Shown here piece after piece: positions 12,701-40,650 of a stretch of 64,000 bases of DNA. The translations under genes were made by a program, and so were the position numbers. The notes below the pieces were generated by a model. It saw only the letters and a program-made list of their open reading frames with translations. It was not told where the DNA came from and ran no database searches. Position 1 is the stretch's first letter; each line of letters starts with the position of its first letter. This stretch comes from Prochilodus magdalenae (taxonomy: Eukaryota > Chordata > Actinopteri > Characiformes > Prochilodontidae): assembly GCA_024036415.1 (NCBI GenBank), contig JAMWET010000507.1:1-64000 (forward strand), given 5' to 3'.

Positions 12701-13764
12701 TTAAAGTTTTATTAAAATGTTCTTGCTTGGTCTCCTGTCGGAGCAGCTTTCAATGCGCAGCCGCAGTACAGACCACCGGAATGCCTGAAGGAAAATATGG
12801 TGACTTTCCTTAATTTACAATCCAGCAAATCGCCACTGGGTTGTTTACATCTCGTTCACCCCCCAAACAGCTGAGCTGTCTGTTTTAACTGATACTTGGG
12901 GCAGTTTATTTGTCTGCAGGGATTATTTGGGGTGGCGGAGCTCAGCTCGCCTTCCGGGTTCCAGGTGGTCCAGCGCGAAGCACTCTGGGAAATGGAGTTT
13001 CTGGTGACGCGAGTTTGTACGGAGCCCCCTGGTGTTGGGACGGTGGAGACTTTTGACCAGTTGTCTGACAGCTTGTGCAAAGTGGCGGATTTGGTAAAAC
13101 AGAGATTGATACAGCTCATGTTAGATGAAGTTCAGGCTGATTCTACAGTTATCCATATTGTATTATTGATTTATTTATTTTTAGCATTGAAACATATACA
13201 AGCAGTATTCAAAACATATCAGAGGAAGGTTTCTTTGCTGACAGTGGCTTACATGAGTTACAGTGTTGAAGACAGTAGATTCCAGCAATACACACCATAG
13301 ACATGAGGGCTACAATTTACTCTGATTGATTATTTTGAACACATCTTTGCTTTGCAGCTAATGTTACTGGAAATATTATTTTCTATGTTTTTTTTCAGGC
13401 AGACTTCATCAAAGTTGCACACCCTGATGCTGCGTACAGTAAGGCGGCTGAAAGGACGTGTGTTAATATTGGCACAGTTCTGGAGAAGTATGTTCTGCGG
13501 TTGATCAACACAAACAAATCAGTATGTAAGAAGTAGTTAAAAAAACACAGACCAACTGCATGCTTTATTACATGGTAATCATAATTAGACCTGTTTAACT
13601 GGATTTAAGGCAGCACAGTATGTAAACACTGAACAAAAATCATAATAGCTGTTCATTATTGTTATTGTTATTTTTTTTTTTTGTTGTTGTTGTATTTCTG
13701 TATGTGTCACTACAAATTTATGAGTCAGCTTATATATATATATATATATAATATCCATATATAA

Positions 13765-13960
13765 CAATGTCTAACCCTCCTCGGAGGGTGCCAGGGAAGA
13801 CATCCACCAAATCTGGCCCAACTGCACAATTCACTGATGTAAGAGTGTCTGAACACGGATGTGGCCTACGTCCAGAATCTTGTCCAGTCCATTCCACATC
13901 CAGTCCCAGCTGTTATTGGTGCTCGTGGAGGTGTCACACACTGTTTGGTATGTTTCTCTA
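13765..13960 (+). mobile_element. Fragment of Tc1-like 'HTH' repeat family inside the MIPEP relic
   Basis: Blocks such as gccagggaagacatccacc, ttcactgatgtaagagtgtc and cagctgttattggtgctcg match the related copies at 35900-36290, 42480-42960 and 50240-50530. This fragment starts within the family's transposase-derived part and ends at about 13960. It occupies the space where MIPEP's missing middle exons would be. Confidence 0.7.
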
Positions 13961-14639
13961 GATGTATGGTTCTATAGCGTTCTCATTTTCCTGATGGACG
14001 TTTTCCACAGACTGTGGTTCATGAGACTGAGGGGCCGCTGGGACACATCTACTGTGACGTCTTCCGCCGACCTTACAAACCCCAACAGGTACAGCTCAAA
14101 CCCGTCTCGTCCCTTTCGTTCTCCAGAAGTCTGGCCCTGTATGTCCTGATCTGGACACCTGTCTGATAGGACTGCCACTTTACTATATGCGGCTGAAAGC
14201 GGATGGACAGTACCAGCTGCCTGTGGTGGTTCTGATGCTGAGCCTGCCATCCTCCACCAGCAGAACCCCCTCACACTCCCGGCATGATGGAGAACCTCTT
14301 CCATGAGATGGGCCATGCCATGCATTCCGTGCTGGGCCGGACTCGCTATCAGCACATTGCCGGTGAAAACACAGCTTGTATATTTTCCATCCACTCATTA
14401 TCCATTTCTGCATAATTCAGTCAATGCCACCGGGGGCACCATGTCTACAACACAAGTATGGTCATTTCATTTACTATTCAGCACCACTAGTGAACCTACA
14501 CCCAGCGGACACTTCGATAAGTACACACCCTTCTATCTACACTCACTGTCCATATAGGACACTCTGTAGTTCTACAGTTACAGACTGGAGTCCATCTGTT
14601 TCTCTGTATACTGTATTACCCCGTTTCTTTAATGGTCAG

Positions 14640-14875
14640 GACCCCCACAGGACCACCACAGAGCAGGTATTATGTGGGTGGTTTATTACGGCTCTAATGT
14701 CCTATTGTCATTTCTGGAACAGGACTCTTCATCAGCTCAGTGTAGGTGAAGAGACTCTAGTGTCTCTCAGTCCACCAGTCTTTAATAGAAGCTCATTCAT
14801 TAGTCTGACACTGACGTCTATTCACATCATCACCAGAACAGAACACTGAAGGAGAACCGGTTCCGTTAGCTAGAA
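14640..14875 (+). repeat. Interspersed repeat (family C) in the MIPEP relic
   Basis: Blocks aatgtcctattgtcatttct, tggaacaggactcttcatca, agagactctagtgtctctca and gaaggagaaccggttccgtt recur in reverse orientation at 29584-29775. There is no coding capacity. The family is unnamed here. Confidence 0.75.
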
Positions 14876-15654
14876 CTATAAAATAACTTTCTGTAAACAA
14901 GTTTAAGTTTAACAAGAACTTGTTTTGAACAGGTTCACTTACGAGTTCCTCCTTTACTGGACTGCATCTGTAGGACCCTGTTCATAAACAGAAACCAGCC
15001 GAACACATTGACTATACAGGGACATAGTGTCTGAGCCGACTCGGTCACTCGTGCATGTGGACATGTTTCTATATCGTGCCTATTTACCCACAAGGTCAGG
15101 AACAGTATGTCTGATCTGTTCACTAACCCCACCCTGCTTTACCTGCCTTCCTCCTGGTGCTCCTGGATGTAGTCCAGCCCCGAAATGGACATTTCCATGG
15201 AAGCTAAGACTCAAGGATATAAGCGTGTTTCGTTTTGACGCTATGTTTTTACGAACACATGCCGAAAGGAACGACAGATTTCACATCCCGCAGTGGAGTG
15301 AACAGTTGGAAACTACTGAAATACCAATACTGATTACTTTTACATCATTACTGTCCATCACTGTCAGAACCACTGAACTGCTTGGGTTTACAGGAACCAG
15401 GTGTGCCGCAGCCTTTGCGGAAGTCCGGTCTGTCCTGATGGAGTCGCCTTCGCCTCTGATTATCGCATTGTGAGCCAGTTTGCACGCCACTATGAGACAG
15501 GAGAGGTGCCAAACTCAACCCACTGTTTCATTTCTCACAGTAGAAAATAACTGTCACCATTAATATTCTCCATTTCTGGTGTTTAATGTCTTCTAGCCTC
15601 CTCCTGAAAGACAGGTGATGAATCTGAGCCAACACTCAGCTACAGATAACAGTC

Positions 15655-16429
15655 TCTCTGAGTCCACCGACAGGAATGAAACTTGGTGGGTGGGTTTGAC
15701 ATTGTGAGGCATGCGAATGATTCAGGTTTCCCGCTCGGCCGTACATGTGACGTAAGCAACGACGGGTTGTATCACTGTACCAGACTGACCCAACAGCCCC
15801 GATCATCCAGCGAGCAGTGGTGTCCTCCATGAGTCATCCTGTTAGTGCTGCACCACGACGGCTGCACCACACAGGACTACATGCACACAGACCGTTACCA
15901 CGACTGTCCTTAACACCACGTCACCGTCACCAAAGACTGCAGTGGTGTCGTACCAGACTGTCATGGAGGGACTCAGAATGGCAGCGGGTCATCTTCAGTG
16001 ACGAGTCCCGCTTTAGTCTTGGTGGAGACGCCCAACGAATCCGTGTGTGGAGGCACCGTGGTCAGCACCAAGATGAGCGGTTTGTTGTCACACGTCCAGA
16101 AGACCTGGTGTCCCTCCACCTCCACCCCTACCGCACCATCTGCAGGAACTGTGTGAGGATGTTCAAGCTGCATGGGATGGATTATCACAGGACACCATTA
16201 TGAACCTCTACAGCTCCATACCGAGACGTCTGGCGTGTTGGGTTAGCAAACATGGCGGCCCGACGCCATACTGAGAGACAGACCTCTGTATGTGTAGCTC
16301 AATAAATATTGATCATATCAGTCTAAATTCATCATCAGTTATTGATCCTGGTCTCCTTTATCTTCCTTCCCAACACCACCACACTCCCACACTTCCTTCT
16401 GGGTGCAGCTGTTCTTTTGATTATGAGTG
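15655..16429 (+). mobile_element. Tc1-like element, internally deleted, 5' end truncated
   Basis: An open stretch at 15817-16203 encodes a Tc1/mariner transposase fragment. It contains SLTPRHRHQRLQWC, then SEWQRVIFSDESRFSLGGD (the region of a DDE-domain catalytic Asp), then RIRVWRHRG. The catalytic core that should follow is missing: soon after FVVTRPEDLV the sequence jumps to the extreme C-terminal part, which in another frame reads PSRDVWRVG-type remnants of the family's ending. The right terminal repeat (cttctgggtgcagctgttct) ends near 16429. The left repeat is lost. It cannot move by itself. Confidence 0.85.
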
Positions 16430-17081
16430 CAGAAGTCATGGTAGATTTCTTTTTTTCTAGTCAGCTTTACCTTGTATCTTTTGAAAGCTAATTATGTTGA
16501 GGTTCTTCTCTGAAACTTCAACCACCAGCGTTAATCTAAACCATACATGATTTTAATGTAAGAACTTTCTGTGCTGAGTTTTAAACCACATCCAGACCAA
16601 CAGAGACAGACAAGTCCATGACTGCTTGTTTATAGTCTCAGGACCAGAGCCAAGTCCTCCAGCACGAGCAGCTACTATGATCTCGTGGTATCAGAATTTG
16701 CCTTGCCTTCATACTCCTGTTCCTCGTCCAGAGCCATGGGAGAGCACTACCACAGGGAGATGCTGGCTCACAGTGGAGGAAAGGAACCCATGCTCATGGT
16801 CAAAGGTAATTGGCACTTGAACTTAAGTCCTCATCTTTGAACTCCCGTATGAAGATCTCTTTGATGTTCTCTTTTCAGGAATGCTACAGAAGACCCCTAC
16901 TATTGAAAAATGTGCTGAAGCTCTGGTGTTGGCCCTTGGAAGGTTTTTAAAGCATCGGTTTGGCAGACTAAACTCTACACACGTTACCAAACCATTAGTG
17001 CCGTAAAACTAAGAATAATCTTATTCACTGTATCAGGGATTTACAGTAGTTCTGTTGTGTACATTCCACACCATTACAATT

Positions 17082-17087
17082 AATAAA
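17082..17087 (+). promoter_or_regulatory. Relic polyadenylation signal of the MIPEP pseudogene
   Basis: AATAAA lies 76 bases past the in-frame TAA at 17004-17006 of the last MIPEP-like exon, a normal distance. Its survival fits duplication of genomic DNA rather than insertion of a cDNA. Confidence 0.5.
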
Positions 17088-17696
17088 ATGTGCAAGCTTT
17101 TCTAACATTTAGTCCAAATTCCAAAAGACTGTGCTGCTTTCTTCCAAAAAAAAAAAAATCCTATCCTGTGTGTTGACATCCCCGTTTCATTCATCTATTC
17201 CCAGGTCAGGTTGGACAGGCTTTGGTTCAAGTGTGGTCTCAGTCAACACTCAAAGATTATTCCTCTAGAGCTCTTTAGTAAGGGATATTGGTCCATTTAA
17301 AGTTCTACACATGCTTAAACAGTCTGCCTGTTCCGTAGATTGACAGAAAATGTATTGCATGGTTTGGTTATAGAACCTTTTTAAAACCAAGATGGTTCTA
17401 CTATCATTATAAGCCTGACATAGCAGGGCCTATTCTGCAGAAATATAGCACCAAGTATAGTAAGGCTCTATATAGAACCATACAGAGGGGTGCTTGGAAG
17501 AGTGGAGCTCTCAATTAACTGAACACCCCCATCCAAGCATGCACTGAATCAATGGTGACAACTTCACTCCACGAGTCCTGACTTTTCAGAAGGTAGGATT
17601 CTCCTGAACAGGCTATAAAAGTAGGAAACTCCTGAAATAAGCTTAACCGGTCACCCAGATACTGAACACAGACACAAAGATCTTTTTTTTGGTTGT

Positions 17697-17702
17697 TTAT
17701 TT
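17697..17702 (-). promoter_or_regulatory. rps25 polyadenylation signal
   Basis: The plus-strand tttatt reads AATAAA on the minus strand, about 140 bases after the rps25 stop codon at 17841-17843. Ribosomal protein genes usually have such short 3' UTRs. Confidence 0.7.
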
Positions 17703-17840
17703 AACTATACAAAAGACCTTAACATCTCAGAGAGGGACCTGGAAGAAAGGAAAGAGAACACGGATTAAATGAAGAACGAGACCACGTGGGGGGTTACATA
17801 GCAACCGCTTGCAATGAGACGATGACATTCACTCACCTCA

Positions 17841-20587
<2,747 letters not shown>

Positions 20588-20760
20588 GCTGAAGCTCGGA
20601 GAGAGAAAGGAAGGAGAGATAGATCCCACCCAGCTTTGGCCCTGCGCTTCTTCGGTGCGCCTCCTTCCACGAGCCGCCGGCGGGCCACACTGCCCCCTAC
20701 AGGCGCTCGGTGGTACAGCGGACAAATTCCATTTATTACAGGCTGAACTGTAAGTTGCTC
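20588..20760 (-). promoter_or_regulatory. rps25 5'TOP leader and CpG-rich promoter
   Basis: Reading the minus strand, a pyrimidine tract (ctctccttcctttctctctc) at about 20598-20618 lies just upstream of the ATG at 20585-20587. Such a tract at the mRNA cap is the terminal oligopyrimidine signal that makes ribosomal protein mRNAs respond to mTOR and LARP1. The DNA upstream to about 20760 is GC-rich. The exact cap site is inferred. Confidence 0.7.
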
Positions 20761-20789
20761 CCTACTCCCTATGTAGTGCACTATGTAGG

Positions 20790-22935
20790 TGACACACTTC
20801 TATTGGTTCCTGCTGGTTTGGTAATGTGTTCTGGGTTTGTACTGATGGGTTGATCTCACAGTGTAAAAGATTCTGATGGTTTATCAGGAGATCTGGGATT
20901 CATCCCAGACGCATCCGATGACTTCCTAATGGGATCTAAAAGGGACCTACAGGAAATTAATGGTTTCTAATGGTAGCCATTAGGCCAGTTCCCAATGACT
21001 TATTTTCTGATTCTCCCGATTTGTTTACACCACAGAACAGGTCAATGCGGACACTTAATTATTACAAGATAATAGGTCAGATTTTGTCAAAACTCCTGCA
21101 AAATTAAACGGTTAAGACTTGGTAGTGAAAGGAACCAGATATCCACCTCTAAAAGCTCCCCAAAGTAGTCCCTAGAGTGAATTTATAGTTTCAGATTTAG
21201 CACTGGTTTATCATCATCAACGTCCCATATAATAAACTGGTGGTTTAGATAGTAAATAAAATGGCCATATGTGTGTTATAGACATGGTGACGCCTGGTTA
21301 CCATCACCACCACTGTAAAGAACATCTGAGTCTCTATAATCACCCATTTTACACTAAACCACTGTGATGATAATAATAAAATAATAACAATAATAATAAA
21401 TCATTTAAATTCCCCTTGAAGGACTTCTATTGTCTGTCAAGGCTCACATCATAAGAAGACCCACTTAAATAAGAGCAGATCCAATCAAGACTAGCAGAGG
21501 GCAAAATAAGGAAGGCAGCAGGATGGCCCACATATGTGGTCAGTTGTCTGGACTCTGGTTAATACTGACCAAGTATTCAGTATCTGATAATAAACCCAGT
21601 CCAATGTGCTTCATACACATAACGTATAGCTTCATCGATTAGAGGCATTTATTTCTCTCCAAAGACGAAAAAACACACTACACTAAATTAGCATCTTAAA
21701 ATCAGAATCAACTTTAATAGGAAATAAAAACAGTGATTTTACATACACAACACGTGTGAATCACTATTATCCATGTTGGGTGCTTGTGAAGTTTCACAAT
21801 TACAATGAGCTAAGGACATAGTGATTACAGTGATGTCGAGATGTTAGTCATGTGATTCCAGCTTCAAAGCACAAGGTCTGCTTTGAATAGTTAACAGCTT
21901 AAAGACAACATAACAATAAAACGATTTCAACGTGATTCCGTAGTCATGATTTCATGATTCAAGTCTAGTTTTTAAAACACTAGGTGTAGATCTACACATA
22001 ATAAGCTGTACATCGTGTGTCCCAACCATAAACACACCTGGAGCCACGTTCTCAGTTTGTATGAATGTGCAGCAGGATGACGGGATGAAGGAATGTGCAA
22101 ACGAAGTCAAGTTTAGTAAACAGACTCCCCAATGAGAACACTTAGCATTCTAGCCTACACAGAAGGCAAGGAACGCAGTAACTACAATGGACCACACTGT
22201 GTCCAATGGCTGTTGATGCTGGTGAAGGACAGATGACGGATAAATATCATTTTTAAATGTGCAAAAGTTTGAACCAAATGTCATGTCTTGTTGATATTAA
22301 GACAATAAGTTAAAAACACAGTATTAAAAATGCCATTTTCTATTTATGACTGACTGAGCTAACTTAGCTGTGGGGATTTGGAGACCCCTCTGGTGGAAAT
22401 GTGTAACTGCATGTATATGATTATATAGATTGTGCTTATGCGCCAGTAATTTACACTTAAAAATTCATCATCGAACTGGACCATCCAGAAACCGTGCCAG
22501 GAATCTTCCGGCTTAACAAATAACCATAACACGGGCTGCACAATCCCACCATGTCATAATCATTATCGTGATACTGGCCTTTACAATACAGACTGTAACG
22601 ACTGACCGAATCCTCTAACCAATAGCAATGTGCTGCAAGCATCCTCACCAATCGCAGCCCCAGGGGGCGGAGAGGAATCACGGTACTCATGTTATCCAAC
22701 CAAAGGTGATTTTGTACGTCGTCAATGTGTACTATGCAGCCCTAACCCTAGCTGACTCTTTACTGGAATCAGATTAACAGCTGGTCCCGGATGTAGGGAA
22801 TCTGCCGAGTCATGTTTAGTGTTCAAATTTAACACTCTAGCTACGATGCTAACTTTTCTAGACGTCAATAGTCACCCAAATCTGTTCGTTAGCGTGTTCA
22901 TGCCTGTGTGATGCCATGCTTATGAAAGGGAGTCA
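20790..22935. other. Intergenic stretch between rps25 and the 30-bp minisatellite
   Basis: No exon, RNA gene or named repeat is recognised. TRAPPC4, which sits beside RPS25 in human, is not seen here: no reading frame has its sequence. A short AAT-rich tract lies near 21366-21400. Confidence 0.45.
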
Positions 22936-22959
22936 AATTGTGTTGTATTCCACTGTTCA

Positions 22960-23872
22960 GCTACACTGCGAAAAAAACCCTAGCCTCCAGCTACACCACC
23001 AATAAACCCCCGGCTTTCGGCTACACCGCGAATAAACCCCCGGCATCAGGCTACACCGCGACTAAACCCCCGGCATCAGGCTACACCGCGAATAAACCCC
23101 CGGCATCAGGCTACACCGCGAATAAACCCCCGGCATCAGGCTACACCATGAATAAACCCCCGGCATCAGGCTACACCATGAATAAACCCCCGGCATTCGG
23201 CTACACCGCGAATAAACCCCCGGCATTCGGCTACACCGCGAATAAACCCCCGGCATCAGGCTACACCATGAATAACCCCCCGGCATTCGGCTACACCGCG
23301 AATAAACCCCCGGCATCAGGCTACACCATGAATAAACTTCCGGCATCAGGCTACACCGTGAATAAACCCCCGGCATTCGGCTACACCGTGAATAAACCCC
23401 CGGCATCAGGCTACACCATGAATAAACCCCTAGCCTCCAGCTACACCACGAATAAACCCCCGGCATCAGGCTACACCATAAATAAACCCCACATTTGGCT
23501 ACACCATGAATAACCCCCTAGCCTCCATCTACACCATGAATAAACCCCTAGCCTCCAGCTACACCGCGAATAAACCCCCTACATTTGGCTACACCATAAA
23601 TAAACCCCCCACATTTGGCTACACTATGAATAACCCCCTAGCCTCCATCTACACCGCGAATAAACCCCCTAGCCTCCATCTACACCGCGAATAAACCCCC
23701 GGCATCAGGCTACACCACGAATAAACCCCCAGCATCAAGCTACACCGCGAATAAACCCCCGGTATTCGGCTACACCGCGAATAAACCCCCGGTATTCGGC
23801 TACACCGCGAATAAACCCCCGGTATTCGGCTACACCATGAATAAACCCCCAGCGTTTAGCTACACCATGAAT
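22960..23872 (+). repeat. 30-bp minisatellite, about 30 copies
   Basis: The unit is 30 bases (ggctacaccgcgaataaacc plus cccggcatca) with variants such as accatgaa and gcattc. Because the period is a multiple of three, reading frames stay open on both strands (191 codons forward, 134 codons reverse), giving a spurious peptide repeat GYTANKPPAS. There is no splice or promoter context for a gene. Confidence 0.93.
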
Positions 23873-23879
23873 TTAATTG

Positions 23880-24230
23880 ATTATATGAGCTAATAGTCAT
23901 ATTTTGTCTCAAACCAGGGTGTCTCAACCTGTGTGCCACAGACCACCACCAGTCGGCCATGAAGCTCCCTCCAGTGGTCCGTGGGCCTGTACTCAGGTGA
24001 GGGGTGTAGGTTGTAATGAGCTGGAAATGCCACATATAACCATATTAGTGTTAAAGTACATTAATATAAACACCTGTGTATTAATGAACACATCGCAGTA
24101 GCAGCAGGCTAATTACACATCTCCAGCTCGAGACAACATGACCGCTGGCTAGCCACCGACACAGAGGGTTCCTGGGGGGCTCTCACAGCTCCCATGTTTG
24201 AATTTGGACACGCCGTAATTTCCTTTAACC
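23880..24230. other. Short intergenic stretch before the slc37a4 3' end
   Basis: No gene is seen. It contains a stretch around 23917-24045 (gtgtctcaacctgtgtgcc) that looks like a diverged interspersed repeat. Confidence 0.35.
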
Positions 24231-24235
24231 AAATC

Positions 24236-24241
24236 TTTATT
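24236..24241 (-). promoter_or_regulatory. Possible slc37a4 polyadenylation signal
   Basis: The plus-strand tttatt gives AATAAA on the minus strand, about 555 bases beyond the slc37a4 stop codon. It is the first such hexamer I noticed downstream of the gene, so the 3' UTR probably covers about 24220-24796. Confidence 0.5.
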
Positions 24242-24796
24242 TCTAAAGCTTGATGGTAGTTTTCTGGTGCGTCGCTATGATTTGGAGTTATTATCTGGAG
24301 GGGTGGTGGTGGGGGGGCTTGGGGGCTGTCTGTAACCAGCCTGAGGGACGTTTTGGGGGTGTATTTACAGAAAGGATTCGGGTGACTACTGACTTTTAGT
24401 GTAGCATGAGCTCCAGCACTCTGTAGCTCCAGCACTGAACTAAAGAACCACAATCGGAACATGAACCACACCCGACTGGTCCGACTACATCCAGTACGCG
24501 TTTGTTATAGTGCAAATCTGATTTTCTATCAAAGCATATTTTAGATGATCAGTAAAATGATTAGTGATTGGTATTATTCTCATCAGATCATAATCATGTG
24601 AGGTCTTGAGAGGAGGGTGATGAAGGCATGCTGAAAGCGGGCCAGTGTGTTTCTACAGTCCTGCTATGCAGCAGCGCTAGTGGAACTGATCAGGGACGGG
24701 GGGTTGGGTGAAGTCCTCTGTGCAGAGTTAAGAGCCTCCAGCTGGGCTGAGCTGCGTCACATTGTCGGGTCCATGAGCTCCGTCGGCGGGCGGAGA

Positions 24797-39007
<14,211 letters not shown>

Positions 39008-39853
39008 GGCTTCACGCTGTGATGAGATGAGGAAGGAAGATCAGATCCTAGAGAGCTGCCAAAAAGCACAGCCAGCCGCCAAGCCTGGCTCAGAGCTTCC
39101 CTTCTGTCCGGCAAAACTTTAACCTCAGCACACTGGCAGAGCCTTCAGTGAGCGCTGACAGCCGGCGGTCCTCTGCCAACAGCCATAACAGCTGAGATGA
39201 GCCTAGAAGGGGGTGGGGTGGGGCGCTGAGCCACCAGCCTGGAGGAGGAGGATGATGATTCAATCAGAACTCTGAGGAGCAGCTTTTCAGACTTATCAGA
39301 TGATGTTCCTTTGAGGTTCTTCTGGTTCTTCTGGTTCTTTCAAGCAGCGTGCACAGCTTGCCTTCATCCCGTATGGCTGGTTTCTCTCCGAAGAGCCTGA
39401 AACACATTGAAAACATGCAGTTTAGGTCTTTATGCATGCTTTAAAAACATCTCAGGAGCTGAGAAGAAGAAGCATCACCAGCAAAGTCCACTGAGCAGAC
39501 CACACAATGGCTCGCGGTTATCTGGATCTTATCAAAGGGCCATAGAAAGTTAATCACAGCTGAAACGAAATGGGGCCATGCCGTCTCCATGTGTCCTCCA
39601 GCAGCTACGTGACATTGGACAGGCAGGAACCTTCGAATAAGAGGTCTGATGATCAAAGTCAGAAGGCCACGTGGCACTGCAGATCCATCCTTAATGCAGT
39701 TTGAGTCATAAGATCCCAGTTTTCCCTGTATGTCCTTGAACTGGACCGTGCAATGGTCAGGACCATATACCCATGGTACCAGCCTCGGTGTGTGGGATTT
39801 GGGGCTTTTATCCCCTTGGCATCGAAAACAAATCGATTCGCCAGCTTTTTTTT

Positions 39854-39952
39854 GGAACTCCCCGTTCCACCTTAAATAGGCAGCAGTTCCATTCTGGCGT
39901 ATGAGGCTCCAGAATGGAACTGCTCCCTATTTAAGGTGGAACGGAGAGTTCC
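39854..39952. mobile_element. Foldback (MITE-like) element, 99 bp, in slc37a4 5' intron
   Basis: The element starts ggaactccccgttccacctt and ends aaggtggaacggagagttcc, with inner arms cagcagttccattctgg and ccagaatggaactgctc around a short loop. The outer arms share the core ccgttccaccttaaat with the palindrome at 2650-2714. Confidence 0.8.
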
Positions 39953-40135
39953 AATAGCAAGCCAACTTCGACCTTGCGGAAACGCGTCTGATTGATCCCA
40001 AATCGATCAAACATATTCCCCCAAGGCGCTTAACGCCCAAACACCTCACCACCACATTCACATATGCCCATATTTCACACTCAAAGCTGCTTCGGAATCG
40101 TGATTTAGCTGCAAGGATTAGGAAATACACCGTAC

Positions 40136-40330
40136 CTCCATCTGTCCGGGCGCTGGATCCGATTGGCTGGCGCTGGCAGGAACTCCCGCCCCCTCCTCGT
40201 CACTGATTGGCCGATTGGCTTGTCAGTCAGCGTGCTCGGCGGTGCATCGCCTTGCTAGCGCGCTCGAGTCAGAAGGGTTGGATGGATGGATGGATGGACG
40301 GATGCATCACGTCTGGACCACTAGAGCGCG
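40136..40330 (-). promoter_or_regulatory. slc37a4 promoter and probable non-coding first exon
   Basis: On the minus strand a donor (AGATGGAG then GTACGG) lies at 40131-40136, and an acceptor (CACAG) ends at 39017, nine bases before the ATG exon boundary. So a 5' UTR exon probably occupies 40136 upward. Upstream there are three CCAAT boxes on the minus strand (attgg at 40162-40166, 40206-40210 and 40214-40218) and a GC box (cccgccccctcc, 40186-40197). This is a good promoter architecture for a widely expressed gene. Confidence 0.6.
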
Positions 40331-40569
40331 CGAGGTAGGATGGGACTAGCTGCTGGCAGTAATAGCACTGGGGTAACGTTGTTCAAGCCGTTTTGGAGGG
40401 GATAGGGAAAATGATTTTTGGGGGGCAGCCGTATTTGTTTTCTTCGCACGCGCGTGCATGTTGCTGACAGCCTATAGGTGCTGCAAAGACGGGGCTGAGA
40501 TAGTGTCCTCCTTGACAGGTGCATGATGCATTTGCTCTTAGATGGGCTTGCATTGAAGGGTAAGCTCAT

Positions 40570-40650
40570 GGATGTGTAACCCAGCTGCTGGATTCGAACC
40601 GGTGACCTCCTGGGTCATAGAGAGCTTGCTGTTCCCACCACCAGAGGAAG
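40570..40650 (-). repeat. tRNA-like SINE fragment
   Basis: The minus strand contains caccggttcgaatccagcag, a B-box-type sequence, preceded by an alternative-loop-like region (tatgacccaggaggtc). The A-box side is not clear. It is best read as a SINE fragment rather than a tRNA gene because no cloverleaf closes. Confidence 0.45.

Larger units (their letters stand above)
12728..17006 (+). pseudogene. mipep: MIPEP (mitochondrial intermediate peptidase) pseudogene, intron-containing
   Basis: Recognisable pieces lie in collinear order. An exon 1 remnant at 12728-12766 encodes WSPVGAAFNAQPQ. Exon 12920-13093 encodes [13 protein letters not shown] through [14 protein letters not shown]. Exon 13399-13487 encodes ADFIKVAHPD. 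Exon 14011-14088 encodes TVVHETEGPLGHIYC. Exon 14170-14362 includes the zinc-site helix [10 protein letters not shown]. Exon 15394-15505 encodes GTRCAAAFAEV and, in another frame, DYRIVSQFARHYETGE. Exon about 16640-16805 includes [19 protein letters not shown], and exon 16879-17006 encodes GMLQKTP. Splice signals flank most pieces, so this is not a retrocopy. MIPEP is an M3 metallopeptidase of about 713 residues that removes octapeptides from mitochondrial precursors. Here roughly 300 central residues are absent, exon 14170-14362 contains two frame changes and a stop, and exon 15394-15505 has a frameshift. A Tc1-like element sits in the gap before exon 16640. An AATAAA lies at 17082-17087. Confidence 0.88.

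Noticed and set aside
12896..13300. A stand-alone 134-codon gene
   Set aside because: Its recognisable part is a single MIPEP exon with proper acceptor and donor (12920-13093); the rest is intron read-through.
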